DNA from: Catellatospora sichuanensis
GTDB taxonomy: Bacteria > Actinomycetota > Actinomycetes > Mycobacteriales > Micromonosporaceae
DNA: 64,000 nt
Direction: 5' to 3'
NCBI RefSeq assembly: GCF_007483665.1
Contig: NZ_VIQO01000013.1
Location: forward strand, 124,001-188,000
The notes below the pieces were generated by a model. That model was given only the letters and a program-made list of their open reading frames with translations, did no database searches and had not been told where the DNA came from. Positions 47,380-55,702 of the stretch are shown piece by piece (position 1 is the first letter of the stretch; every line of letters starts with the position of its first letter). The translations under genes and the position numbers were made by a program.

Positions 47380-48866
47380 TTGCCCCACCCCTTCCGCGAG
47401 CTCTCCGGGAACCCGTACTCCTTCCACCGCTTGTCGACCTTCGCGACGATCTCGGGGGCCATCCGCATCTCCTCCGGCCAGCCGCGCGTGTAGCCCTCGG
47501 TGGGCAACTTGCGGGTGGCGTCGACACCGGCCTTGCCGCCCCAGAACTGCTGGTACGACGCGTGGTCCAGGTGATCGACCGGCCCCTGGGTCAGCACCAG
47601 GTCATGCGCGTAGTCGACGTTGCCGAAGGCGCGGAAAGCGACCTCCGAAAGGTCCCGCGGGTCGCAGTCGTCGTCCACCACCACGATCAGCTTGGTGAGG
47701 CTGAGCAGGTGCGCACCCCAGACCGCGCTCATCACCTTCTGCGCGTGCTTCGGATAACGCTTGTTGATCGCGACGACCAGGCAGTTGTGGAAAACTCCGG
47801 CCTCGGGCATGTGGTAGTCCACGATGTCCGGGACCAGGATCTTGATCAGCGGCAGGAAGATGCGCTCGGTGGCGAGGCCGATCGGCCCGTCCTCCTGCGG
47901 CGGCTTGCTGGTGATGATCGAGTGGTAGATCGGGTCGCGGCGCATCGTCATGCACTCGACGTGCAGCACCGGGAACGGCTCGACCGGCGTGTAGAAGCCG
48001 GTGTGGTCGCCGAACGGCCCCTCGGGCAGCCGCTCGCCCGGCTCGACCCAGCCCTCCAGGATCACGTTCGCGCTCGCGGGCACCTGCAGCGGCACGGTCA
48101 GGCAGTCGACCAGCTCGACCCGCTCCCCGCGCAGGAACCCGGCGAACAGGTACTCGTCGATGTCACCGGGCAGCGGTGCGCTGGCCGAATACGACACCAC
48201 CGGGTCCGCGCCGAACGCGATCGCGACCGGCAGCCGCTCGCCGCGGCGCTCCGCGACGGCGTGGTGCGCGGTCGAGTCCTTGTGGATCTGCCAGTGCATG
48301 CCGACGGTGTTGTGCGAGTGCTGCTGCAGCCGGTAGAGGCCCAGATTGCGCTTCCCGGTTTCCGGGTGCTTGGTATGGGTCAACCCGTAGTTGTGGTAGA
48401 TGCCGCCGTCGCCGGGCCACATGACGAGGCCGGGCAGCATGTTGAGGTCGACCTCGTCGCCCTTGAGCACGACCTCCTGGCAGGGCGCGCTCCTGACCTT
48501 CTTCGGCGGCAGCGACTTCAGCTGCATGATCTTGCCGAGACCGTCCATCATGCCGCTGAAACCCTGCGGCAGCTCCGGCTTGGCCAGCTCGCCGATCCGG
48601 GCCCCGATCTCGTCGAAGTCCTGCACACCCAGCGCCATCGCCATACGGCGGTCGCTGCCGAAGATGTTGATCGCGAGCGGCATCATGCCACGGGTCGGCT
48701 TCTCGAACAGCAGCGCCGGACCCTTGGCCCGCACGGTACGGGTGACGATCTCGCTGATCTCCAGCGTCGGATCGACGGGGGTGGTGACCCGATGCAGCTC
48801 ACCGGCCCGCTCCAGCGCGCCGAGGAAGCCCTGCAGGTCGTCGAACGGGAAACGCGGTGCCGCCAT
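47376..48866 (-). CDS. mqnL: UbiD-family menaquinone biosynthesis decarboxylase
   Basis: Prenyl-FMN-dependent decarboxylase of 496 residues, likely removing the carboxylate of 1,4-dihydroxy-6-naphthoate-type intermediates. The family core appears as LPEGPFGDHTGFYTPVE and GIYHNYGLTHTKHPETGKRNLGLYRLQQ, with the conserved arginine and glutamates around the cofactor. Coupled to the UbiA-type gene downstream by a four-base overlap. It requires prenyl-FMN from the UbiX gene at 45678. The gene symbol rests on context; UbiD is the safe family name. Confidence 0.88.
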   Translation of the reverse strand: MAAPRFPFDDLQGFLGALERAGELHRVTTPVDPTLEISEIVTRTVRAKGPALLFEKPTRGMMPLAINIFGSDRRMAMALGVQDFDEIGARIGELAKPELPQGFSGMMDGLGKIMQLKSLPPKKVRSAPCQEVVLKGDEVDLNMLPGLVMWPGDGGIYHNYGLTHTKHPETGKRNLGLYRLQQHSHNTVGMHWQIHKDSTAHHAVAERRGERLPVAIAFGADPVVSYSASAPLPGDIDEYLFAGFLRGERVELVDCLTVPLQVPASANVILEGWVEPGERLPEGPFGDHTGFYTPVEPFPVLHVECMTMRRDPIYHSIITSKPPQEDGPIGLATERIFLPLIKILVPDIVDYHMPEAGVFHNCLVVAINKRYPKHAQKVMSAVWGAHLLSLTKLIVVVDDDCDPRDLSEVAFRAFGNVDYAHDLVLTQGPVDHLDHASYQQFWGGKAGVDATRKLPTEGYTRGWPEEMRMAPEIVAKVDKRWKEYGFPESSRKGWGK

Positions 48867-48968
48867 GCTGGCATCCTCGCATCTGCCCCGTCACTCCGCC
48901 GGGGAGGGGCGACGCGCTGCGGCGTACGCCATCGTCACCCGCGCCCGGTTCGACCGGTTGACCCGGAT

Positions 48969-49817
48969 GTGAACCCCCGCCCCACCCGCGTCCCTGGGAT
49001 GGCACTGCTGGCGACGGCACTGTTGGCCCTCGCTGCCGGATGCACCCCCGGGACGGCCGCCGACGCCATGCCCGAGTGCCCCACCGGCCGTCCCGCCTCG
49101 ACCACCGCACCCACCGGGCCGCCCAGCCTGACCGCGCCGAACGCGTGCCGCTCGTACGCCACCGTCGTGCAGCCGGTCGCCCACGCCGTGCCCAGCCCCG
49201 GCTACCACCACCTGGGCGCGACGACGCGGGGCCGCTGGTCCGGGGTGCTCGGCCGGATCGAGGTCGGCGACGCCGGGGTGCGGCAGGGCACGTACGACTT
49301 CGTCGCCGCCCGGTTCATGGCCAAGGCGGGCCACGGTAGCGAGCAGTCCTGGCTCGAGGTCGGCTGGACCGAGACCGGCTGGTCCGGCAACGCCCGCCAG
49401 CGGGTCTACACCTACGACACGGCGACCCGCGCCTGGGCCTTCTACGACCAGTACGCGGTGGCCCCCGGCGACCGGCTCTGGCTGCACCTGCAGACCGAGG
49501 CCACCGGCACCCAGCCGTCATGGCAGGCGTGGCTGTGGTGGGGCGACCGGTGGAACCTGCTCACCAGCCGGCCGCTGCCGCTCACCGGCCAGGCCGAGAT
49601 CGAGCAGTACGTCGAGGTCCACGCCGACCCCGCCGCCGCCCCCGGCACGATCGTCATCCCCCGGCTCGCGATCGACAACGTCCAGCTCAAGTCCGCCCCC
49701 GACGCCCCCCTGCGCCCCTGGAACGCCGACGTGCCCACCGCTCCCGGCGCCGACTTCGCCACGTACTGCCTCGACTGGCGGCAGCCCTATACCTCCTGGA
49801 CCACCACCACCTGCTGA
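48969..49817 (+). CDS. Putative secreted lipoprotein
   Basis: The 282-residue protein has a lipoprotein signal peptide: RPTRV, a hydrophobic MALLATALLALAA and the lipobox LAAGC. Start GTG 48969 supplies the positive n-region; ATG 48999 would leave none. After a Thr/Pro/Ala-rich spacer the mature domain is Trp- and Tyr-rich (SWLEVGWTETGWSGNARQRVYTYDT, WQAWLWWGDRWNLL) and looks beta-sandwich-like, possibly carbohydrate-binding. No family is recognised. It is divergent from ubiD. Confidence 0.7.
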   Translation: MNPRPTRVPGMALLATALLALAAGCTPGTAADAMPECPTGRPASTTAPTGPPSLTAPNACRSYATVVQPVAHAVPSPGYHHLGATTRGRWSGVLGRIEVGDAGVRQGTYDFVAARFMAKAGHGSEQSWLEVGWTETGWSGNARQRVYTYDTATRAWAFYDQYAVAPGDRLWLHLQTEATGTQPSWQAWLWWGDRWNLLTSRPLPLTGQAEIEQYVEVHADPAAAPGTIVIPRLAIDNVQLKSAPDAPLRPWNADVPTAPGADFATYCLDWRQPYTSWTTTTC

Positions 49818-49825
49818 CCTTGGAC

Positions 49826-49875
49826 GAAGGGCACCTTCTCAACCTTGCACCGCCTTGACCTTGCACCGCCCTGAC
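49826..49875. repeat. Small palindrome and 16-bp tandem duplication after the lipoprotein gene
   Basis: GAAGGGCACCTTCT at 49826-49839 also occurs (as AGAAGGGCACCTTCTT) in the element at 50946. It is followed by two near-identical copies of CTTGCACCGCCTTGAC. This belongs to the same 370-nt non-coding stretch as the element at 49948-50015. Confidence 0.6.
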
Positions 49876-49947
49876 CCGCGCGAACGCCGCCCCCGGCGGG
49901 AGGTGCCGGCCCTGCGCGGACGGACGCCTGCTGGCGCTGGGTTGGAA

Positions 49948-50015
49948 CGCTGCAGTTTCGGGGAAAGTGCGGTAATCAGAGCCCCGATCGCTGCAGTTTC
50001 CCCGAAACTGCAGCG
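49948..50015. repeat. Intergenic inverted repeat with three CGCTGCAGTTTC-type arms
   Basis: CGCTGCAGTTTCGGGG at 49948-49963 is the exact complement of 50000-50015. A further direct copy of CGCTGCAGTTTC begins at 49989 and can form a shorter alternative hairpin with the same right arm. The two folds exclude each other. The rest of the 49818-50185 gap holds no gene that can be supported. Confidence 0.7.
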
Positions 50016-50185
50016 GCAAGTGGTCGTGGCTCGGGCGGACGAATCCTTGGGCGGGCGGCTCGGGGTACCGCGCCGTTGGGGGGCCCTGGAGGCAGGTCGC
50101 CTGACCTGCTCATGCCGGGTCGCTGGGCGGTGGAGCCGGGTCCGGATCCAGGCTGAACGGGGATAGGCGGCTAACCTTCGGCTCC

Positions 50186-50788
50186 ATGCGGATCGTCACC
50201 TTTCGGGAGCGGGAGACTCCCCCCGAACTGCGCGCACAGGCACTCGCGCAGCAGGCGCAAGCCTGGCCACCGTCGGTGGACGACCGCGCCAACGACAGCG
50301 ACAGCGACAGCCACAGCGACGGCGACGGCGACTGGCATGATCCCGCGCTCGACCCCGTGACGATGCTGCTGGTCGACGGCGGCACGGTCATCGCGAGCCT
50401 TGACCTGCTGTCCAAGGACATCTGGCATCACGGCCGGAGCTATCGGGCCCGGGGCCTCAGCCGGGTGGTCACGGGTGTGACTCACCGGGGCCGGGGTTTC
50501 GGACGGCACCTCGTGGCCTACGCCCGCGAGGAGATCCGCCGCAGCGGCGCAGACCTGGGCATCTTCACCTGCGACCGGGAGCTGCAGGGCTTCTACGAGA
50601 GCGCCGGCTGGCAGCCGGTGGCGGGCGCGGTGCTCGTGGGCGGCACCCCCGACGATCCCTTTCCCAGCGACCTGTTCGACAAGGTCACCATGGCGGCCTT
50701 CTTCTCTCCGGCAGCCCGGCGCCACGCGGACTCGTTCACGGGCACCCGCATCGCGCTCCACTCCGGCCCCGTCGACCGCCTCTGGTGA
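50186..50788 (+). CDS. GNAT family N-acetyltransferase
   Basis: Acetyl-CoA-dependent acyltransferase of 200 residues. The acetyl-CoA-binding motif A is VVTGVTHRGRGFGRHLVAYARE (in the RxxGxG/A pattern), and ELQGFYESAGWQPV is the usual C-terminal motif. Between strands one and two an acidic low-complexity run (NDSDSDSHSDGDGDW) is encoded by GACAGC and GACGGC repeats and looks like a recent microsatellite-type insertion. The substrate cannot be told. The gene stands alone between repeat elements. Confidence 0.85.
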   Translation: MRIVTFRERETPPELRAQALAQQAQAWPPSVDDRANDSDSDSHSDGDGDWHDPALDPVTMLLVDGGTVIASLDLLSKDIWHHGRSYRARGLSRVVTGVTHRGRGFGRHLVAYAREEIRRSGADLGIFTCDRELQGFYESAGWQPVAGAVLVGGTPDDPFPSDLFDKVTMAAFFSPAARRHADSFTGTRIALHSGPVDRLW

Positions 50789-50807
50789 ACGCCGCCGCCG
50801 CAACGAT

Positions 50808-50868
50808 GATCGCTGTTTCGGGTCAGAACCTGCGGTCCGACCCCACGTTCTGACACGCGACGGCGATC
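50808..50868. repeat. GATC-bounded intergenic inverted repeat
   Basis: GATC at 50808 and 50865 bound imperfect arms that pair as GATCGCTG ... and end in GTCAGAAC / GTTCTGAC. The right edge CGGCGATC matches the right edge of the element at 20067-20127. It lies between convergent genes. Confidence 0.65.
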
Positions 50869-50945
50869 AAGCCCGCACCCGCCGCGGCAACCCCTCGCCA
50901 CCGGCCCAAGCCGCCCCTGAAATCCCAGCTCAACGCAGTAGGAAC

Positions 50946-50998
50946 GTTAAGAAGGGCACCTTCTTTAACGCGGAGCGTTAAGAAGGTGCCCTTCCTTC
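50946..50998. repeat. GTTAAGAAGG double palindrome
   Basis: CGTTAAGAAGGGCACCTTCT and a second CGTTAAGAAGGTGCCCTT are direct copies, each internally palindromic and also complementary to the other. It lies 13 bases beyond the ccsB stop and may terminate that transcript. Confidence 0.65.
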
Positions 50999-51011
50999 GG
51001 CCAACCCCGGG

Positions 51012-52007
51012 CTACACGCCGCCGTAGGAGTGGAGGCCGGTGAAGAAGATGTTGACGCCGAAGAGGTTCATCATCATCGTCAGGAAGCCGATGACGGCGA
51101 TCCAGGCCGCGGTGGAGCGCTTGATGCTCGGAGTCGCGCGGGCGTGCAGGTAACCGGCGTAGACGACCCAGGAGATGAAGGCCCAGACCTCCTTCGGGTC
51201 CCAGCCCCAGTACCGGCCCCAGGCGACCTCGGCCCAGATCGCGCCCGCGGTGACGCCGAAGGTCCAGATCGGGAATGCGAAGGCGTGCAGGCGGAAGGAG
51301 AGCCGCTCGACGGCCTCGGCATTGGCCAGGCGGCCGCCGAAGGCGTACAGGAAGCCGCGCTTGCCGTTGTCGTAGCCGGTCCGGACCAGGTACATGATCG
51401 AGGCCGCGCCGGCGACCATGAACAGGCTGGACGACGTGATGACCGCGCCGATGTGGATGCCGAACCAGTACGAGTCCAGCGCCGGGACCAGCGGGCCGAC
51501 CGGCGTGTAGAGGACCATGCCGGCCACGCCGACGAGCAGCACCTCGAACAGCATCACGAACAGGCCGAGGTGGCGCACCTGCCGCTGGAAGAACAGCGTG
51601 CCCAGCCAGATGACGCTGCCCAGAGCCGTGATCGACAGCACGAACTCGTACATGTTGCCGAACGGCAGCCGCTCCGCGGCGATACCGCGGGTCACCACGG
51701 TGATCACGTGCGCGACCGCGCCGAGGATCGTCGCGCCGACCGCGGCGGGCCCGAGCCAGGCGGCCAGCGACCGCGTGCCGCCCGAGGCCCCGTCGCCGGG
51801 CTCGGTGACGGCCGGGGCCGCGTAGGCGTGCGGCGCCTCGGTGACGACCGGCGCACCGGCACCGACCAGTTCCCGAGCCGGGACGGCGGCAGCCGCGTTC
51901 GCGATGCGCCCGCGGGCGCCGAACGCGTACTCGCCCGCGTGCAGCAGCATCGCGGCCAGATACGAAAGCAGGGTGACGACCAGAAGGCCGTCGGACAGTT
52001 CTGCCAC
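51012..52007 (-). CDS. ccsB: System II cytochrome c biogenesis protein CcsB/CcsA
   Basis: Haem-handling membrane protein of the CcsBA synthetase that attaches haem to apocytochrome c outside the membrane. The 331-residue protein has the tryptophan-rich WWD-type motif in WGRYWGWDPKEVWAFISW and conserved histidines in HIGAVITSS and YLHARAT. An extra Ala-rich loop (VPARELVGAGAPVVTEAPHAYAAPAV) lies between the first two helices. GTG 52007 shares one base with the resB stop codon. It is the last gene of the cluster. Confidence 0.93.
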   Translation of the reverse strand: MAELSDGLLVVTLLSYLAAMLLHAGEYAFGARGRIANAAAAVPARELVGAGAPVVTEAPHAYAAPAVTEPGDGASGGTRSLAAWLGPAAVGATILGAVAHVITVVTRGIAAERLPFGNMYEFVLSITALGSVIWLGTLFFQRQVRHLGLFVMLFEVLLVGVAGMVLYTPVGPLVPALDSYWFGIHIGAVITSSSLFMVAGAASIMYLVRTGYDNGKRGFLYAFGGRLANAEAVERLSFRLHAFAFPIWTFGVTAGAIWAEVAWGRYWGWDPKEVWAFISWVVYAGYLHARATPSIKRSTAAWIAVIGFLTMMMNLFGVNIFFTGLHSYGGV

Positions 52008-53563
52008 TACCGTTGCCACCTCTCGACCAGGGAACGGAACTCGTCTTCGAAACCGGGGTATTCGGTGCGGGGCAGGCCGCCCGCCTCGGCGCTGCCGTCG
52101 GGACGCAGCCGCAGCCAGACCCGGCGGCGCTTGCCGTACAGCGACAGCGGCAGGCCGACCAGCAGCAGCACCGCGCCGGTGAGCACGATCGGCTCGCCGG
52201 GGTCGTGCCGGATGGACACCGTGATCCACTGCCGGGTGCCGACGAACTCGACCTTGCTGCCGTCTTCCAGGGTCCAGGTCTCGCCGACCCGCATGAGCTT
52301 GGGCTCGCCGTACTTCTTCAGCCGTCCGGCGTCGAGCTGTCGCTGGTCGAGGTCGTAGACCGAGCTCGGGATGCCCGCGTCCAGCCCCAGGTCCCCGCGG
52401 TACGCGGTGAGCATGAGCGCGGGGTTGCGCTCCGCGGGGTGGTCCGAGCGCAGGTACGGCGGCCCGTCCTTGGTCGGCAGGTACGTACCCGAGAACGCCA
52501 TCTGCTTCGTCTTGTCACTGCCGTTGGCGTCCGGGAACGCGGCCACACCCTGGCTGGTCAGCGTCGCGTCGGTGTACGGGAACGGCGACACCGCCTCCTG
52601 GGTCACCCCGGCCGCGTCGGTGTAGCGCAGCACCGGGGCGTACCCGTGGCCGAGCAGGTACACGTTCGCGCCGTCCAGCCGCAGCGGGTGGTTCACCTGG
52701 AACGTGTGCCGGCCGAGGTCGCCGTGCGCGGAGTCGGTGGCGGTCACGTCGGCCGCGAACGAGATCGGCATGCCGTCCGCGCGGTACTCGGCGCGGAAGT
52801 CGGTCAGTTCCAGGCAGAAGTCGGGCAGGTCGCCCGCGCCGACCCGCGGGCCGAGCCCGAAGTCGTCGTACTGCTGCACGGTGTTGCAGAAGACCTGCTC
52901 CGGCCCGGCGACGATGAGCCGCCCGGCGTGCCAGCCCCACAGCGAGCCGAGCCCGACGCCGATCAGGATGACCAGCAGCGAGCTGTGGAACAGCAGGTTG
53001 CCGGCCTCCTTGAGGTAGCCCTTCTCGGCGGCCAGGGTGACGGTGCCGTCGGCGTGCTCGCGGCGCACGGTGCGCCAGCCGCGCAGCGCGGTCCGCGCCG
53101 CCGCCTCGTCCACGGCCGCGTCGAGCACGGCCGACTGCGGGAGCCGTTCCAGGCGCTTCGGCGCGTCCGGCGGGGCGGTGCGCAGTGCCTTCGCGTGGTC
53201 GCGCAGGCGCGGGGTGATGCAGCCGATCAGCGAGGTGAACAGCAGCAGGTAGATCGCGGCGAACCAGGGCGAGGCGTACACCTCGAAGCCCCACAGCCGG
53301 TCCAGCACCGGTGCCAGCCGCGGGTTGGCGGCGTAGAAACGCTGCACGTCCTCGACCTTGACCGAGCGCTGCGGCAGGACCGACCCGGGGATCGCCGCGA
53401 CGGCCAGCAGGAACAGCAGCATCAGCGCGGTGCGCATGCTGGTGAGCTGCCGCCAGCCGTTGCGCACCGCGGCCCATGCGGCCGCGACGATCCGGGGGGT
53501 ACGCCGGCGCGGCGGCTCCCCGTCCGCGGGCGGGCGCTCGACGGCGGCCTCGGCGACGCTCAT
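52007..53563 (-). CDS. resB: System II cytochrome c biogenesis protein ResB (Ccs1)
   Basis: Partner of CcsB in the haem ligation complex, 518 residues. It has an N-terminal cytoplasmic part, three clustered membrane helices (MLLFLLAVAAIPGSVLPQ; FAAIYLLLFTSLIGCITPRL; LFHSSLLVILIGVGLGSLWG) and a large external domain before a final helix (IVLTGAVLLLVGLPLSLYGKRRRVWLRL). ATG 53563 (MSVAEAAVERPP) is preferred; GTG 53581 would add six residues without a better ribosome-binding site. The external domain contains two cysteines (VFCNT and DFCLE). Confidence 0.93.
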   Translation of the reverse strand: MSVAEAAVERPPADGEPPRRRTPRIVAAAWAAVRNGWRQLTSMRTALMLLFLLAVAAIPGSVLPQRSVKVEDVQRFYAANPRLAPVLDRLWGFEVYASPWFAAIYLLLFTSLIGCITPRLRDHAKALRTAPPDAPKRLERLPQSAVLDAAVDEAAARTALRGWRTVRREHADGTVTLAAEKGYLKEAGNLLFHSSLLVILIGVGLGSLWGWHAGRLIVAGPEQVFCNTVQQYDDFGLGPRVGAGDLPDFCLELTDFRAEYRADGMPISFAADVTATDSAHGDLGRHTFQVNHPLRLDGANVYLLGHGYAPVLRYTDAAGVTQEAVSPFPYTDATLTSQGVAAFPDANGSDKTKQMAFSGTYLPTKDGPPYLRSDHPAERNPALMLTAYRGDLGLDAGIPSSVYDLDQRQLDAGRLKKYGEPKLMRVGETWTLEDGSKVEFVGTRQWITVSIRHDPGEPIVLTGAVLLLVGLPLSLYGKRRRVWLRLRPDGSAEAGGLPRTEYPGFEDEFRSLVERWQR

Positions 53564-53618
53564 GCGGCGGTCCCGTGGCACGTCGTGGCACGGCGGGACG
53601 CGCCGGTGACCGGCCTGC

Positions 53619-54398
53619 TCATATGGAGATCTCCCCGGCTCCGAAGGTGACCCGCAGCCAGATCACGAAGTCACCCCAGGCACCCGTGATCAGGGCGAGG
53701 CCGACGATGATCAGCAGCGCGCCGCCGAACCGGGTGACCCAGCGGGAGTTGCGCCGGATGAAGCCGACGACGCCGGTGAGCTTGCGCATGCCCAGGCCGA
53801 GGGCGATGAACGGGATGCCGATGCCGAGGCAGTAGGCCAGCGCGAGGATCACGGCCCGGCTCGTGTCGCCGTACATGGTGGCCAGCGCGCCGACCGCGGA
53901 CAGGGTCGGCGACAGGCACGGCACCCAGCTCAGCGCGAACACCATGCCGAAGACCGGCGCACCCCACAGCCCGGCCTGGGGCAGCCGCTGGATGCGGCGC
54001 TCGTTGTCCAGCCCGGGCACCAGTCCGAGGAACGCCAGGCCGAACAGCACGATCAGCACGCCGATGCCGACCTGCAGCGCCCGCTCGTACACGAACAGCA
54101 GCCGGCCGATCTGCGCCATGAGGATCGTGGTGGTCACGAAGACCGCGGCGAACCCGGCGATGAACAGCAGCACCCCGGCCAGCACCCGGCCGCGACGGGC
54201 CCGGCCCAGGCCGGTGCGGTCGTCGCCGAGGGTGGCGTTCAGGTCGGCCCCGACCAGGCCGGTCACGTACGACAGGTAGCCCGGCACCAGCGGCAGCACG
54301 CACGGCGACAGGAAGCTGGCCAGCCCGGCGAGCGCGGCGACGGCGACGGCCAGCACCAGCGGCCCGCCGTTGACCACGGCGGCGAAGTCCTCACCCAT
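53619..54398 (-). CDS. ccdA: Thiol-disulfide carrier CcdA
   Basis: Membrane protein that carries reducing power across the membrane to keep apocytochrome c thiols reduced. The 259-residue protein has about six helices and both redox-active cysteines: LASFLSPCVLPLVPGYLSYVTG and LSWVPCLSPTLSAVG. ATG 54398 (MGEDFAAVVNGGP) gives the usual length; an in-frame extension to 54458 has no hydrophobic or conserved character. It passes electrons to the ResA-type protein encoded next. Confidence 0.94.
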   Translation of the reverse strand: MGEDFAAVVNGGPLVLAVAVAALAGLASFLSPCVLPLVPGYLSYVTGLVGADLNATLGDDRTGLGRARRGRVLAGVLLFIAGFAAVFVTTTILMAQIGRLLFVYERALQVGIGVLIVLFGLAFLGLVPGLDNERRIQRLPQAGLWGAPVFGMVFALSWVPCLSPTLSAVGALATMYGDTSRAVILALAYCLGIGIPFIALGLGMRKLTGVVGFIRRNSRWVTRFGGALLIIVGLALITGAWGDFVIWLRVTFGAGEISI

Positions 54399-54429
54399 CA
54401 GCGGTCCCCACGCACAGCAGGCATGGTCA

Positions 54430-55008
54430 TCAACCGGCCTGCTCGGCGGCGATCTCACGCACGATCGGGCCCAGCTCGGCGGCGTTGGTCGCCTTGCGCA
54501 GCACCGCGGCGACCCGGCCCTGCCGGTCGATGATCAGCGTGGAAGGGGTGGACACCGGGGGCACGTCGACGAAACGCAGCGACAGCCGGCCGCCGGGGTC
54601 GAAGATGCTCGGGTACGAGTTGCGGGCGGCCACGAACGCCTTGGCCTTGTCCCGGTCGTCCCGGTTGTTGATGCCGAGGAACACCACGCCCGACGCCGCG
54701 GTGTCCTTGGCGATCTGCTCCAGGTCGGCGGCCTCCAGCCGGCAGGGCGCACACCAGCTGGCCCAGAAGTTCACGACCACCACGCTGCCGCGCTTGCCCG
54801 CCATGTCGTAGGCGCCGCCGTCGAGCAGCTCGCCGGTGACCTCGGGGGCCGCTTTGCGCTCGCCCGGCGGGAAGCGCAGCACGTCACCGACGGCGGGCGG
54901 CTTCTCGTCGTCGCTGCAGGCCGCCAGCACGGTCGTGGCCAGCCCGGCCACGGCGAGCGCCAGCACGGCACGGCGGGTTTGGGGGCGTGATGTCACGCGC
55001 CCCATCAT
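54430..55008 (-). CDS. resA: TlpA/ResA-type thioredoxin lipoprotein
   Basis: Extracytoplasmic thiol reductase for cytochrome c maturation, 192 residues. The signal peptide has an RR pair and the lipobox LAAC ([20 protein letters not shown], Cys30 or 31). The thioredoxin-like domain has the WCAPC active site in NFWASWCAPCRLEAADLEQI and the cis-proline region VSTPSTLIIDRQGRV. The ATG overlaps the phosphatase stop as ATGA. Acting between CcdA and apocytochrome c is inferred from the cluster. Confidence 0.93.
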   Translation of the reverse strand: MMGRVTSRPQTRRAVLALAVAGLATTVLAACSDDEKPPAVGDVLRFPPGERKAAPEVTGELLDGGAYDMAGKRGSVVVVNFWASWCAPCRLEAADLEQIAKDTAASGVVFLGINNRDDRDKAKAFVAARNSYPSIFDPGGRLSLRFVDVPPVSTPSTLIIDRQGRVAAVLRKATNAAELGPIVREIAAEQAG

Positions 55009-55634
55009 GCCCCGCGCCCGGCTCCGGTCCCCAGGTGGGCTGCCGGCTCGGAGTATGTGATCTGCGCCAACTGATCACCTTCGAAGACGAACGAGGTGAG
55101 GCTGGCCAGCCCGCACTGGCGTCGGCGCGGGTCGTGCCACAGCCGCCTGCGCTCCATGGCCATGCGCAGTGTCCAGATCGGCAGCTGGTGCGACACGCAC
55201 ACCGCCTCGTGCCCGCGGGCGTACTCGCGGGCGGCGTCCAGGGCCAGGATCATCCGTGCCGCGATCAGCCGGTACGGCTCGCCCCAGCTGGGCGTGAGCG
55301 GGTTGCGCAGCACCCACCAGTGGCGCGGATCACGCAGCGCGCCGTCGCCGACGCCGACCCGCATGCCCTCGAAGTAGTTGCCGCTCTCGATCAGGTTCGG
55401 GTCGACGTGCACGTCGAGCCCGAGCTGCTCGGCGAAGGGCAGCGCGGTCTGCTGGGCCCGCTCCAGCGGGCTGGACACCAGGTAGGTGATGTCCCGGTCG
55501 GCCAGCGCCGTGGCCGCCGCCTTCGCCATCTGCTGGCCCAGGCCGCTCAGCTGGAAGCCGGGCAGCCGCCCGTACAGGATCTTGGCGGGGTTCTGCACCT
55601 CTCCGTGCCGGAGCAGGTGGACGATCGTCCTCAT
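55005..55634 (-). CDS. Histidine phosphatase family protein
   Basis: Phosphoglycerate-mutase-like phosphatase of 209 residues. The catalytic LLRHGE is at the N-terminus (His10), SSPLERAQQTA supplies the second arginine, and VCVSHQLPI carries the second histidine. The same gene order (hemL, this phosphatase, thioredoxin, ccdA, resB, ccsB) is known from mycobacteria, but the substrate is not established. The start codon lies within a 14-bp hairpin stem (55629-55667), which may limit translation. Confidence 0.88.
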   Translation of the reverse strand: MRTIVHLLRHGEVQNPAKILYGRLPGFQLSGLGQQMAKAAATALADRDITYLVSSPLERAQQTALPFAEQLGLDVHVDPNLIESGNYFEGMRVGVGDGALRDPRHWWVLRNPLTPSWGEPYRLIAARMILALDAAREYARGHEAVCVSHQLPIWTLRMAMERRRLWHDPRRRQCGLASLTSFVFEGDQLAQITYSEPAAHLGTGAGRGA

Positions 55635-55667
55635 CGGCGATCACGCTCCGCGCGATCGCCGATGAGG
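55629..55667 (-). promoter_or_regulatory. Hairpin over the phosphatase start codon
   Basis: CCTCATCGGCGATC at 55629-55642 and GATCGCCGATGAGG at 55654-55667 are perfect 14-bp complements around an 11-nt loop. On the mRNA the ATG (55634-55632) is in the 3' arm and a GGAG is in the loop. It could regulate translation or uncouple the phosphatase from hemL. Confidence 0.55.
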
Positions 55668-55702
55668 AACCGACGGCGACATGGTGTTCTCGCTACGGTC
55701 GA

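Noticed and set aside
47562-48968. N-terminal extension of the lipoprotein frame
   Set aside because: It lies antisense to ubiD; the lipoprotein signal peptide places the real start at 48969 or 48999.
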